DNA from: Blautia sp.
GTDB lineage: Bacteria; Bacillota; Clostridia; Lachnospirales; Lachnospiraceae
Length of the DNA stretch: 57,303 nt
Reading direction: 5' to 3'
Assembly (NCBI GenBank): GCA_023664455.1
Contig: JAMPFM010000015.1
Location: forward strand, 1-57,303
This document shows, in pieces, positions 1-9,235 of the stretch (position 1 is the stretch's first letter; every line of letters starts with the position of its first letter). Below the pieces are notes generated by a model. That model did no database searches. It had not been told where the DNA came from and worked only from the letters and a program-made list of their open reading frames with translations. The position numbers and the translations under genes are program-made.

Positions 1-68
1 GCAGGAATTTCACCTGCTTATATTTCAAGCGCCGAACTGGCGCACTCCCTTATCGGATATTATCCCTT
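1..68. other. window edge, no gene recognised
   Basis: No coding region is supported here. Two short perfect inverted repeats are visible: GCAGG/CCTGC at 1-17 and GCGCC/GGCGC at 29-43. Neither is followed by a clear T-run, so I do not call a terminator. The region lies just downstream of the split membrane protein gene, which runs on the minus strand. Confidence 0.3.
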
Positions 69-1106
69 TCACAATATCGGTTCAAACCACCGAAATTCCC
101 CCGTACTTTCATCCTTTATGACCTTATATGCCTGACAGCGTCCATTCTCATACTGCTCCCTGGCATTCGACAAACCGTCTGCAAAAAACCAATAATAGGC
201 ATCATAAAAATCTTCATTCACGCCATACAAAACAACATAGTCGAAACTAAATTCTGCAACAATATCCTGCATTTGCTGCTGATAATCTTTCTGTATGATA
301 TTGATGTTAATAAAATCAAATTCCGGGAATAAATAATATCTTAGTTGATGTATCTGCTCGCCATTAGGAGCCGCTTCTTCCTCTGCATAGGAAATCCATA
401 AATCGGGCATATCCGCCGAATCATCATATGTTACCTCAGGGATACATTCTTTGATATAACTGCTCGCTTCATAACTTTCCCTGACTTCTATGCCAATTTC
501 TTTGAAATAGGTGTTTCTATCTAAGAACCCCCAAATATTACACAGGAAGAAAACCCCCAGATAGAGGTATTGAACTTTCAGCGCGCCTGCCTGATAGGAA
601 AACAAAAGATAGCCGCTCAACGCAAACCAGCCAATCAGATAAGTCCCAATATATCTGCCATAACATACCACCCCTACTGCCTCGCTATGTGACATCGTCG
701 TTAAGTAAGTCCATAGCAAAAACAAATTGTAAAGCCAGAATCCTAACAACATACAAAGATTCACACACAGCGCTTTCTTTTTTTCAAGAGGGTCTTTCGC
801 AAAGAAAATCGTAAATACCGCTATCACGATACATAATATCATCCAGCAAAAAGCGCTCATGTGAAATACGATGTTTCTTGTAAAAAGGACATGGAAAAAA
901 TTCCGTATGACAGTATGAAACATTTCCGCATACGCAGCGTCTGTCTGATACCGCGTAATCACACTACTGGGTAAAAAGCCTTTCAAACTGAATTGGTCTC
1001 CGCCCGATATGCCAAGATATCCCATCATGACATTCCAGATACCTAATTCCAGCAGCGGGACAGAGATACTCAGTACCCCCCCCCGCAAATAATTTCTTAA
1101 CAGCAT
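69..1106 (-). CDS. C-terminal half of a frame-split polytopic membrane protein (GT-C-like)
   Basis: This open frame continues the membrane protein that starts at 2004 but sits in another reading frame. It has about five hydrophobic segments in its first 190 residues, then a roughly 150-residue soluble C-terminal domain rich in aromatic and acidic residues (for example DDSADMPDLW, YAEEEAAPNG). The ATG at 1106 is probably not a real start: it lies inside the other half and lacks a good Shine-Dalgarno sequence. If the nine-G tract at 1076-1084 had eight Gs, the two halves would join into one protein of about 645 residues. That length, with many membrane helices and an extracytoplasmic tail, suits a GT-C type glycosyltransferase acting on lipid-linked sugars, but I see no diagnostic catalytic motif. 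It may be phase-off, a pseudogene or a sequencing error. Confidence 0.6.
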   Translation of the reverse strand: MLLRNYLRGGVLSISVPLLELGIWNVMMGYLGISGGDQFSLKGFLPSSVITRYQTDAAYAEMFHTVIRNFFHVLFTRNIVFHMSAFCWMILCIVIAVFTIFFAKDPLEKKKALCVNLCMLLGFWLYNLFLLWTYLTTMSHSEAVGVVCYGRYIGTYLIGWFALSGYLLFSYQAGALKVQYLYLGVFFLCNIWGFLDRNTYFKEIGIEVRESYEASSYIKECIPEVTYDDSADMPDLWISYAEEEAAPNGEQIHQLRYYLFPEFDFININIIQKDYQQQMQDIVAEFSFDYVVLYGVNEDFYDAYYWFFADGLSNAREQYENGRCQAYKVIKDESTGEFRWFEPIL

Positions 1107-2004
1107 TGCCTGTCATAGAAAATCCATTTCTACTATACTCATTCGCCAGATAAACCAGGCAGACAACGCCCACAAAAATAATGCCACTCGGCTTTATCAT
1201 AACCAACAGGGCGGATAACAGGGAAACACCGAATGCTTTGCGATAATCGTCCCCGCTATCAGTTACAACCAGACATAGAGATGCCATAAAGGCAGCGCCC
1301 AGCGGGATATCCATATAACCATATATATACGCCCACTCCCCAAATCTCCATATCCACAGCAGACTTGCAACGCTCATTCCAGATACAAGATAAACAATCA
1401 GGGAAATCATTTTTTTATCTGGAAGCAATTTTCTTATCTTACGCACGGCAATATCGACGAGCGGACAACTGGCGGCAAACAATAAGACATTGATGCTTAA
1501 CATAACATCCCGTTCTGCATAAGCGCTTTTCCCTAAAGCAAATAAAGAATACCATGCCGCCATGCCATGCGGATAAACCTGATGATTTACCCATAAATCC
1601 TGATTCCAGACATCAAAATTATGATGATAAAACACCGCCTTGGAAAACATGCCCCAATGTAAAAAGGAATCCACCCTTGTATAGAAAAGCGTTTCCTGGG
1701 AAGACAGTATCATATAAAACAAAGCTGCAAACAGGAAACCAATAATGGAAGGATTTAAAAAATAAGCCTTCCTATCCGCTTTGTTTCTTGTGCAGACAAT
1801 ATAAGCGCCAGAAAAGAGGCAGACAGCGATGCAATAACAATACGCAGTCGGCCACAGCACACCAAATGCACCGCCTATTTCTAATACCGCCATACTGATT
1901 GCAATACTCAGGATAGGTCCAAACCCTTCCTTCACCTTTAAGATTCCTGTCAAGACATATCCCCAAAGTATCAGACCCATTACAAGAAGTAAATTGCTTA
2001 TCAT
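964..2004 (-). CDS. N-terminal half of frame-split polytopic membrane protein (GT-C-like)
   Basis: Starts at ATG 2004 behind GGAAGGAT. It shows about eight hydrophobic segments, with a long loop near residues 105-165 holding TRVDSFLHWGMFSK and a His/Trp/Tyr-rich stretch. An acidic residue in the first large outer loop is typical of GT-C glycosyltransferases, but this is only suggestive. The last ~30 residues (from about position 316) are out of frame relative to the downstream hydrophobic segments, because of the G9 tract at 1076-1084, so this frame ends in a non-membrane tail. It follows the EAL protein gene by 38 bases on the same strand. I read it as the front of one larger membrane protein probably involved in cell-surface polysaccharide or glycolipid assembly; the family is not certain. 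Confidence 0.7.
   Translation of the reverse strand: MISNLLLVMGLILWGYVLTGILKVKEGFGPILSIAISMAVLEIGGAFGVLWPTAYCYCIAVCLFSGAYIVCTRNKADRKAYFLNPSIIGFLFAALFYMILSSQETLFYTRVDSFLHWGMFSKAVFYHHNFDVWNQDLWVNHQVYPHGMAAWYSLFALGKSAYAERDVMLSINVLLFAASCPLVDIAVRKIRKLLPDKKMISLIVYLVSGMSVASLLWIWRFGEWAYIYGYMDIPLGAAFMASLCLVVTDSGDDYRKAFGVSLLSALLVMIKPSGIIFVGVVCLVYLANEYSRNGFSMTGNAVKKLFAGGGTEYLCPAAGIRYLECHDGISWHIGRRPIQFERLFTQ
1076..1084 (-). repeat. G9 homopolymer tract at the frame break
   Basis: Nine consecutive C on the plus strand (G9 on the coding strand) sit exactly where the frame changes between the halves of the membrane protein gene. With G8 the reading continues as A-G-G-V-L-S-I into the downstream hydrophobic segment. 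With G9 the upstream frame continues into an unrelated tail and stops at 964. Such tracts commonly mediate slipped-strand phase variation of surface-glycan genes, but homopolymers are also classic assembly-error sites. Confidence 0.8.
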
Positions 2005-2041
2005 AAATTCTTATCCTTCCACATTTATTTTTAAATTTCCC

Positions 2042-3727
2042 TTATCCTTCCACCTGATGCTCCTGCACCAACTCCCGAAATCCACCTATTTCTAACGGCT
2101 TTGAATAATAATACCCCTGAAACCAGGTAGCCCCGTATTGCCGCAGATAATTCTGCAGCTCTTCTGTTTCCACGCCTTCCAGACAGGTACTCATGCCGGA
2201 ACTGTTGGCAAATTCTACGATGGATCTCACCATCGCCTGTTTTTTGGTATCGTCGGTAATCCCCCGGATGAAACTCATATCCAGCTTAATCTCATCCATC
2301 GGGGCATACAACACGATTCCAGAAGAAGCGCTTCCGGTCCCGTAATCGTCCATTGCCATACGAATGCCATAGCCCTGAAAAAATTCTACTTCTCTTTTAA
2401 TCATTTCCAACGGCATATCCCTACAGCGTTCGGTTAATTCCAGACACAGGTGATTTGCTGGGAATTTCGTCTGTTCCAGAATACGCAGCACTTCTGCACG
2501 AAATGTTTCTCTTTCCATCTGCCTTGCCGAAACGTTTACGTTAATTACAAATTCCGGAAGCATTTCAAGCAGCTCTAAGGTTTCCTGTAGCGCTGTCTGC
2601 AGCACATAGTTTCCAAGCTCATACATGGCGGGATCCGTTTCCATCCACTCGATAAACATTCCGGGCGGTACGGTTCCGTAAGGCTCCATGCGCCATCTGA
2701 CCAACGCTTCCGCACCTATGACACGCCCCGATTCCGATGCTACAATCGGCTGATATACTACATAAAATCCTCTGCAGCTTTCCCTGACCGACTGATGGAT
2801 TACTTTCATCAAATCCAGATCCACATTTTTTGAAGTACGCACTTCATCGTTAAAAATAATCAGTTTCCCCTGATGATCCGATTCAGAATGTCCGAGCGCA
2901 TACGCTGCCTTAGAGCTTAAAGAATCCGCTTTTCCTTCATACTGCTGCTCAATTAAAATTGCACCCGTACATATTTTTAAGGAAGTCTGTATATTTTCCA
3001 CCTGGATTCCTTTTGCCAGCCTTTCTCTGAGTTCCTGTTCAAAGGAAAGCAGTTTTTCCCTGTCGCATCCTTCCAGGATAAAGCCAAATTTAGGACCATC
3101 CAGCCGGTAGACGGCGCTGTTTTCATCCATCATATAAATAAACTGCAATGCCGTTTCCTTGAGAAGCTGATTGGTAAACTCATTTCCGTAAATAATATTC
3201 AGATTGGTAAACCGTTCTAATTTAACCATTAATACGGCAAACGGCTCCTTTTTTCCGATTACAGTTTCCAGATCCACCTTAAATCTTGCCTGAGAATATA
3301 AATCTGTCATAGCGTCGATTTTAGGAAAAACATTTTCGTTATGTAATAAAATAAGCAGATAGGCTTCCGCATTCTTTTCATCTTTCACAATATCCGTATG
3401 AATGCTGTACATATGATATTCCCCGGAAACATCCCGCATTCTTACACACAATTCCCTGTCCAGATTGATGCCCTGCAGCCTTTCCGGGATTCCTTCTTCA
3501 TACTCCCATAAATCCACCGGATGAATCAATTCACGCATAACCTCATAATGATTCAAGTCGCAGGTATCCTGGATTCCGAAGTAGGCTTTTGTCGCCTCTG
3601 AAAACCAAGCTCTTTCCTGCTTTAAATGCAGGATATAGATATAGGTATCTTCCACCAGCATATTTACCGTATTCAATACGGAGTCTATATAACTTTCATT
3701 TTCATGCCAAAATTCCTGTTTTTTCAT
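2042..3727 (-). CDS. c-di-GMP phosphodiesterase with degenerate GGDEF and intact EAL domain
   Basis: 561 residues, start behind GGAAGGAGC. Residues ~1-130 look PAS-like (sensor). Residues ~135-290 form a GGDEF domain whose signature is degenerate (RLDGPKFGFI at ~208-217), so it should not make c-di-GMP. Residues ~300-555 form an EAL domain with apparently intact catalytic positions: AEAL at 339-342, N398 in NVNVS, E430 in ELTE, the DDYGTG pair D460-D461, K481 in IKLD, EGVE at 517-520 and Q537. The domain family hydrolyses c-di-GMP to pGpG in the cytoplasm. No transmembrane segment is evident. It is read with the neighbouring minus-strand genes at short spacings. A PilZ receptor at 42.0 kb shows that c-di-GMP signalling is used in this genome. 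Confident on domains; the ligand of the N-terminal sensor is unknown. Confidence 0.93.
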   Translation of the reverse strand: MKKQEFWHENESYIDSVLNTVNMLVEDTYIYILHLKQERAWFSEATKAYFGIQDTCDLNHYEVMRELIHPVDLWEYEEGIPERLQGINLDRELCVRMRDVSGEYHMYSIHTDIVKDEKNAEAYLLILLHNENVFPKIDAMTDLYSQARFKVDLETVIGKKEPFAVLMVKLERFTNLNIIYGNEFTNQLLKETALQFIYMMDENSAVYRLDGPKFGFILEGCDREKLLSFEQELRERLAKGIQVENIQTSLKICTGAILIEQQYEGKADSLSSKAAYALGHSESDHQGKLIIFNDEVRTSKNVDLDLMKVIHQSVRESCRGFYVVYQPIVASESGRVIGAEALVRWRMEPYGTVPPGMFIEWMETDPAMYELGNYVLQTALQETLELLEMLPEFVINVNVSARQMERETFRAEVLRILEQTKFPANHLCLELTERCRDMPLEMIKREVEFFQGYGIRMAMDDYGTGSASSGIVLYAPMDEIKLDMSFIRGITDDTKKQAMVRSIVEFANSSGMSTCLEGVETEELQNYLRQYGATWFQGYYYSKPLEIGGFRELVQEHQVEG

Positions 3728-3781
3728 TTCGATACCTGCTCCTTCCTTTTAGTCTGAGGAATCTTTTCGTGTAGAGAATTT

Positions 3782-5344
3782 TTAGTGCTGGACGTTTTTC
3801 ATCTGCTCTTCCCTAATTCTGGCATAGACAGGCGCCATGTACTTTTCCAGCACAGGAATCAGCTTATGATCAAAATTCTCGCGCACGGTGGATTCTTTAT
3901 CAATGATAAGCGTCACTTCTCTTTCAGGCGTGCAAAAATCCCATTCCGGTACTTCAGGATTCTGCGGGTTTCCTGTTTTGGCAAAAGCCATAATAGAGTC
4001 AAATATCAATTTTTCCACACGCTCTGTAACGCCTTTTTCCTGGGTATACGGCACATACTGCGTATTGTGGAAGAAAAACGGAATATCCGCGCAGTGAAGC
4101 GGCGTGCGTCCGCCGTCAATGTTCATATCCAGATTGAATAAGTAAGACCATACCTTGCCGCTGCACTTGCTTCTCTCTCTGATATAATCAATTTCTGGGC
4201 TTCTGAATAAGAAATCCAGCGTCATGACATCCACCGGATGGCGCTTGGGATAAGCTTCCTGAAATAGCGAAATCAACTCTTTTGCCGCTTCTTTTCCGAT
4301 TGTCTGTTCTACAATCTGGACGCCGCCTTCTTTCGTCAATCTGGAACGGTTATAAGCCGCAGGCACAATAAAACTAAATTCCCCGAAGACACTGCCCACC
4401 ATTAGCGGAATATGCTCCGTCTCTTTACGGAAGCCGTTCTTTAGCGGATCCCCTTTATAAAAAGCATTGACATAAGGTGTCCCGCCTACATAAGCGCCTT
4501 CTTTTTCTAATGCCGGCAGTACTTTATGATAAGCCGCCGCCAAAGCATCATAGGGAACTGTTTCCAACGCCTTAATCGTATCGACGCCAAGCGCTTCCAT
4601 AAGGGCATTTCCCAGTTTTTCCCCGTCGCCTGGTCCTTCTTTTAGCGCAAATTCGCTGATGACGCCGCTCATGTTGACTCCCTTGGCATAGAGTCCGTCC
4701 GCTTCCGGCGTCTGCAGCAGGGTCGTTACTTTAGAACCGCCGCCAGATTGTCCAAATACAATCACATTATCAGGATCTCCGCCAAATTTCTCAATATTCT
4801 CATGCAGCCACTTTAGGGCAGCTATAATATCATCGGTTCCTGCATTGCCGGAATTGGCATATTCTTCCCCAAACGGCGAAAAATCACAATACCCCAATAT
4901 ATTTAGTCTGTGGTTCAAAGATACGACGACAACCTGCCCAAACTTACTCATATTTCCGCCTTCGTAGGCAACCTGTTCGATGGACGAACCACCATAATAT
5001 CCGCCGCCATGAAGCCATACCATAACGGGACGCTTCTTATCATCCAGTCCCGGCGTCCATATATTCAGATTCTGGCAGTCCTCATTCATGACCCAGTAAC
5101 GATGCGGCACTGTCAATTCCCCGTTGGGTTTTGGCATATCCAGCAACGGGCACACATATCCATAATTGGTCGCCAGAAATACATCATCCCAGGGTTCTAC
5201 CGGTTCCGGCGCATGGAAGCGCCTTGCCTTCGCATAGGGAATCCCCTTGAAGATGTAGGTATCATCATAAAAATAACCGCGTACCTTTCCGCTCTTTGTT
5301 TCCACGAGCGCAGTGTCTTCCTTGTAAATAAACTCTTTTTCCAT
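3782..5344 (-). CDS. type B carboxylesterase family hydrolase
   Basis: 520 residues, alpha/beta-hydrolase of the carboxylesterase/lipase type B family. The oxyanion-hole motif HGGG is at ~112-115, and the nucleophile elbow GQSGGG places the catalytic Ser at ~200. A late His is present in LHCADIPFFF near residue ~415. Length is normal for the family. There is no signal peptide or membrane segment, so the enzyme is expected in the cytoplasm, acting on carboxylic esters of unknown nature (drug, plant or acyl-sugar esters are all possible). It starts 51 bases after the membrane protein gene on the same strand and ends 55 bases before the EAL gene, so co-transcription is possible but gives no clear functional link. 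Confidence 0.92.
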   Translation of the reverse strand: MEKEFIYKEDTALVETKSGKVRGYFYDDTYIFKGIPYAKARRFHAPEPVEPWDDVFLATNYGYVCPLLDMPKPNGELTVPHRYWVMNEDCQNLNIWTPGLDDKKRPVMVWLHGGGYYGGSSIEQVAYEGGNMSKFGQVVVVSLNHRLNILGYCDFSPFGEEYANSGNAGTDDIIAALKWLHENIEKFGGDPDNVIVFGQSGGGSKVTTLLQTPEADGLYAKGVNMSGVISEFALKEGPGDGEKLGNALMEALGVDTIKALETVPYDALAAAYHKVLPALEKEGAYVGGTPYVNAFYKGDPLKNGFRKETEHIPLMVGSVFGEFSFIVPAAYNRSRLTKEGGVQIVEQTIGKEAAKELISLFQEAYPKRHPVDVMTLDFLFRSPEIDYIRERSKCSGKVWSYLFNLDMNIDGGRTPLHCADIPFFFHNTQYVPYTQEKGVTERVEKLIFDSIMAFAKTGNPQNPEVPEWDFCTPEREVTLIIDKESTVRENFDHKLIPVLEKYMAPVYARIREEQMKNVQH

Positions 5345-5394
5345 ATCTATGACCCCGCCTTTCTAAATTGATATCCTATTCCCATTCACCATCT

Positions 5395-6966
5395 TTAGGA
5401 AATCTCAAAATCGTCGTCCTCCCGGACATCGATGTCAAACTTCATCTGTTCTTCCGTAACCTTATACTGATAATCCATCTCTTTTTTCTCATGTTTTTTG
5501 GGTAAAGGAAGCGGATTTTCAAGAAAACGTGGCTTTGTTCCTGTCTTTGCTTCTGTATCCTCTACTGCTGCCACGGATACGGTATCCGCCTGTTGTTCCA
5601 TTGGCTGTGAAGTTTCCAAAACTGTCTGCTCCTTTCCTGCTGCAAAGAATGTTTCCAACGCTGCCTGTTCCTTTCCTGCTGCAAAATCTGGTTCCTCTTT
5701 TGCTGCAAAACTTTGCTGCAATCCGATTCCTGCCAGAACGCTCCAGATAAAAACAGAATAGACCTGATAGGGCAATACTCCCACCTTGGTAAGCGGCGTA
5801 GGCGCCAGGATAAGCATGAGAACAATCCAAGGCGTGGCATTCTGCGTCTTCTTATGTACCCAGAACGCCATAACGAAGAAAGCGGTAAACAGGACAAGAA
5901 GAAAACTTTCTATCATAGAGCTTTCTACCATAGAGTTTTCCGTCATGAAAAGCACATAGTCTATCGAAAAATGGGTTCTGTATAAATTCAGCCACGCACC
6001 CGCTATAGTAGTGACTTTCGCACCGCTTAAAGATGCATCTGATACAAACAAAAACGCCAGCATAACAAGACTGCCAAACAGCATCAATCCATATAACAAT
6101 ACAGAAAATCGGGCAGTCGGAAGCTGCTTCTTTCCCTCTTGCTTATGGATTCCCAATATCACACCCGCCGCCATGATAAACAGCGTGATGGAAAGCGCGT
6201 CTAAATACAGCAAAGCGCCTATCATAAGCCCAAGAAACAAAGCCCCTATAAGCGCCGTTTTTTTCTGAAAACGGCTATGGCAGTATCCTTTCAGATAGCT
6301 GCCGATAAGCAGCAGTCCCGCCGCATAGAAGGCGAAGAAAAATCCTTCCGGCGTTATGGAAACAATCTGCTTAGCATAGACGGACGATAGGGACAAAGTA
6401 AGTATGACAACACATGCCGGAAGCCTTCCCGCCAGTTTCCTGACGGCAAAATAGGCAAGCAGGATTGCAAGCATCTGGATAAAAATCTGCATCCATACCG
6501 CCGCCATTACCTTATTCCCCAAAAAGGACAGGACAAGGGACAGGCATTTTATATATAAGTGGGAAATGCCATGTACCATCGCCGCAGTTTCTCCGCTTTC
6601 CCTCACCATTGCCAGCCGGTAATATTCCGTTTCCTGTACCCTGCCGCTATATTGGATACACAGATAAATACGATATACAATCCCCGCCATAAAAGCGCTA
6701 AGTGTGATAAAAATTTCCCATAAAAATGCCGTATGCGCACTGACCTGATACTTTTTTGCCGCTTCTAAAATTCCTTTTCTGATAAGAAAAAAACACCCCG
6801 GCACCATAGCAAAGATGAAAAAAACAAAGCCGATCGTATCATAGCCTACGCCGGCATTGATTTCTCTTTTCCAGAATAATATCGCGTAATTGGCAAGCAT
6901 GACGCCTGTAATACAAGTAAATACTGCCCACAGGCAATAGCTTAGCCATGTCTTTTTATAAGTCAT
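5395..6966 (-). CDS. polytopic membrane protein with repetitive cytoplasmic tail
   Basis: 523 residues with about ten hydrophobic segments over residues ~8-420, then a hydrophilic tail of ~100 residues. The tail contains a three-times repeated FAAGKEQ-like unit followed by an acidic, lysine-rich end (VREDDDFEIS). An early outer loop with QETEYYRLAMVRE is compatible with a GT-C-like glycosyltransferase or flippase-type protein, as for the other membrane protein at 69-2004, but no family signature is certain. It starts behind AAGGTAAC, 80 bases after the metY stop and on the same strand. I cannot assign a substrate. The tail repeat corresponds to a direct repeat in the DNA at 5613-5711. Confidence 0.75.
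   Translation of the reverse strand: MTYKKTWLSYCLWAVFTCITGVMLANYAILFWKREINAGVGYDTIGFVFFIFAMVPGCFFLIRKGILEAAKKYQVSAHTAFLWEIFITLSAFMAGIVYRIYLCIQYSGRVQETEYYRLAMVRESGETAAMVHGISHLYIKCLSLVLSFLGNKVMAAVWMQIFIQMLAILLAYFAVRKLAGRLPACVVILTLSLSSVYAKQIVSITPEGFFFAFYAAGLLLIGSYLKGYCHSRFQKKTALIGALFLGLMIGALLYLDALSITLFIMAAGVILGIHKQEGKKQLPTARFSVLLYGLMLFGSLVMLAFLFVSDASLSGAKVTTIAGAWLNLYRTHFSIDYVLFMTENSMVESSMIESFLLVLFTAFFVMAFWVHKKTQNATPWIVLMLILAPTPLTKVGVLPYQVYSVFIWSVLAGIGLQQSFAAKEEPDFAAGKEQAALETFFAAGKEQTVLETSQPMEQQADTVSVAAVEDTEAKTGTKPRFLENPLPLPKKHEKKEMDYQYKVTEEQMKFDIDVREDDDFEIS
5613..5711. repeat. 39-bp direct repeat inside the membrane protein tail
   Basis: Two 39-base units (5613-5651 and 5652-5690) and a partial third (5691-5711) encode the FAAGKEQ-type repeat of the cytoplasmic tail. 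The units are similar but not identical, and they keep the reading frame since 39 is a multiple of three. Copy number could vary without breaking the gene. Confidence 0.7.
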
Positions 6967-7045
6967 GTTACCTTATCCTTCGTTTCCATTATCGGAAATC
7001 CGTTAAAATTCATCCATCGCCCCTAAAATATCGCTGACGCATTTC

Positions 7046-8329
7046 TTAAATCTGTTGAATCGCCTGTTCCAAATCGTCTATGATGTCTTTGATATTTTCA
7101 AGTCCGACAGATAAGCGAATCATATCCGGTGCAACGCCCGCTTCTAATAGCTGTTCGTCATTCATCTGCCGATGTGTATGACTCGCCGGATGAAGAACGC
7201 ACGTTCTGGCATCCGCCACATGGGTTACGATTGCAGCAAGCTGCAGTTTATCCATCATTTTTGCCGCCGCTTCCCTTCCGCCTTTTAAGCCGAAGGAAAT
7301 AACGCCGCAGGTGCCTTTCGGCATATATTTCTGCGCCAGAGTATAATATTTGCTGCTCTTTAAGCCCGGATAATTTACCCAGGCAACTTTCTCGTTTTCT
7401 TCTAAGTATTCAGCAACTTTCTGCGCATTAGAACAATGTCTTTCCATACGCAGCGGCAATGTCTCTAACCCTACGTTTAATAAGAAAGCGTTCTGAGGCG
7501 ACTGGATAGAGCCTAAATCCCGCATCAACTGGCTTGTTGCCTTGGTAATATATGCCGCTTTCCCGAATTTTTCCGTATAGACGATGCCGTGATAGGATTC
7601 ATCCGGCGTACAGAGTCCCGGAAATTTTTCAGCATATGCCGTCCAGTCAAAGTTCCCGGAATCCACGATACAGCCGCCTACCGCCATAGCATGTCCGTCC
7701 ATATATTTAGTGGTAGAATGGGTCACGATATCGGCGCCCCACACAAAAGGATTACAGTTAATCGGTGTGGCAAAAGTATTATCGACAATCAGCGGCACAT
7801 GATGGGCATGGGCCAGCCTTGCAAATTTCTCAATATCCAGTACTGACAATGCCGGGTTGGCAATGGTTTCTGCAAATACGCATTTCGTATTTTCCTGAAA
7901 TGCCTTTTCCAGCTTTTCTTCCTCGTCGTCCTGATTAATCACCGTACATTCAATTCCCATTCTCTTCATAGTACAGGTCAGCAGATTAAAGGTCCCGCCG
8001 TACACATTGGAAGATAAAATGACATGGTCGCCCGCCTCGCAGATATTAAAGACGGCATAATAAGTCGCCGCCTGTCCCGAAGAGGTCAGCATCGCTGCCA
8101 CGCCGCCTTCTAACTCGCAAATCTTAGACGCTACAAACTCATTTGTCGGATTCTGCAGTCTTGTATAAAAAAAGCCGTCTTCTTCCAAATCAAACAGCCT
8201 TCCCATCTGCTCAGAGGAATCGTACTTAAAAGTCGTACTCTGATAAATCGGCAGCACACGGGGTTCGCCGTTTTTCGGCTTCCACCCGGACTGGATACAG
8301 ATTGTTTCCTTCTCATATTGCTTTCCCAT
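7046..8329 (-). CDS. metY: O-acetylhomoserine sulfhydrylase (MetY-type, PLP)
   Basis: 427 residues of the Cys/Met metabolism PLP enzyme family. The PLP-binding lysine lies in HSTTKYMDGH (about K208), and the substrate/PLP contacts YTRLQNPT, SSGQAA and VDNTFATP are all recognisable. The length (~427) and the long N-terminal ETICIQSGW segment match O-acetylhomoserine aminocarboxypropyltransferase rather than the shorter cystathionine gamma-synthase or lyase. It makes homocysteine (or methanethiol-derived methionine) from O-acetylhomoserine in the cytoplasm. It follows the CFI-box-like gene by 12 bases, which indicates a two-gene unit. No SAM riboswitch or T-box is visible upstream. Confidence 0.95.
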   Translation of the reverse strand: MGKQYEKETICIQSGWKPKNGEPRVLPIYQSTTFKYDSSEQMGRLFDLEEDGFFYTRLQNPTNEFVASKICELEGGVAAMLTSSGQAATYYAVFNICEAGDHVILSSNVYGGTFNLLTCTMKRMGIECTVINQDDEEEKLEKAFQENTKCVFAETIANPALSVLDIEKFARLAHAHHVPLIVDNTFATPINCNPFVWGADIVTHSTTKYMDGHAMAVGGCIVDSGNFDWTAYAEKFPGLCTPDESYHGIVYTEKFGKAAYITKATSQLMRDLGSIQSPQNAFLLNVGLETLPLRMERHCSNAQKVAEYLEENEKVAWVNYPGLKSSKYYTLAQKYMPKGTCGVISFGLKGGREAAAKMMDKLQLAAIVTHVADARTCVLHPASHTHRQMNDEQLLEAGVAPDMIRLSVGLENIKDIIDDLEQAIQQI

Positions 8330-8341
8330 TTTATTTCCCCC

Positions 8342-9139
8342 TTATCTACGCTCGGTAACAAAATACTCTTTTTTCAAGGCTTCCACCATCTCTACATATA
8401 GTTCCTGACATGTATCGTAATGCTCTTCTTCTAACATGGTCACGCAGGGTTTTAAATAGGTATCCCATAAATACCGGTATTTTTCTTCCGGCGCATCTTC
8501 TTTTTCGATTCTTTTCACAATCGTCGGCGCAATATCATAGTATTCTGCTATCATGTCGGCGCCGCCTTCCTGAGAAAGCAGGTATTCGTCCCTATACTTC
8601 TTCATCAGAAGGATTTCCCGACAGTCCGCCGGTTTATGCAGCCCCATGCAGACCGCTGTCGTCACATAGCAGAGTTTCTGTCTAAAACCACCCTGTATCG
8701 TGGCAAAATCCGCATAGGATATGGACGATTTGGGAAATGCTTCCCGCCACTCCTTACAGATAATATCCGCCATCTGATAGGCCTTCCCGTCTTTTTTAGG
8801 ATACTCCTGACAGGAAAGCAGCGCCGGAAACAGATAGGACACCATATAAAGATTGATGTTTAATTGTTTCCGCTCCTTATGAATGCGGTTTTTCTGCGCA
8901 TCTACTAATTCTTTTGCCTTATCCGTCAGACATTTTGCCACCATTTCCCCGATAGGCGCTACGTCTGTATCCTGCCTGAACAGGGTGCGGAAACTATTCC
9001 ACACATTCTGGTTTTCTTCCAGATAGGCATCAAAAGAATCCTCATAGGTTCCCTTCCGAAATCCCCCAAGCCTGTCCGCTTCCTGGTCTAACAGCGCAGC
9101 AACCGCCGCGAAATCTATCTGAATATTTTCCTGATTCAT
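8342..9139 (-). CDS. uncharacterised protein with a CFI-box-like segment
   Basis: About 265 residues, cytoplasmic by appearance. A TTG start at 9163 would add eight residues; I prefer the ATG at 9139. The first ~130 residues are mostly helical and charged. Around residues 150-205 there is a segment reading CYVTTAVCMGLHKPADC, then LMKKYRDEYLL, then MIAEYYDIAPTIVKRIE. This matches the order of conserved blocks in the CFI-box C-terminal domain (Cys-hydrophobic-x-T-A, R-F/Y-R-D-x-L-L, Y-Y-x-x-[SA]-P), a domain of unknown function. Here it is followed by ~60 further residues, so it is not the extreme C-terminus. It sits 12 bases upstream of metY in the same orientation, suggesting joint expression. 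No catalytic function can be assigned. Confidence 0.8.
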   Translation of the reverse strand: MNQENIQIDFAAVAALLDQEADRLGGFRKGTYEDSFDAYLEENQNVWNSFRTLFRQDTDVAPIGEMVAKCLTDKAKELVDAQKNRIHKERKQLNINLYMVSYLFPALLSCQEYPKKDGKAYQMADIICKEWREAFPKSSISYADFATIQGGFRQKLCYVTTAVCMGLHKPADCREILLMKKYRDEYLLSQEGGADMIAEYYDIAPTIVKRIEKEDAPEEKYRYLWDTYLKPCVTMLEEEHYDTCQELYVEMVEALKKEYFVTERR

Positions 9140-9235
9140 ACCAATACCATACTTTTCTCTCAACCTGCGCTGTTTGTTACATGGCGCAACAGCATCCTAT
9201 ACAAACCCGCGACTAAAAATCTCTGATTTTTTAAT

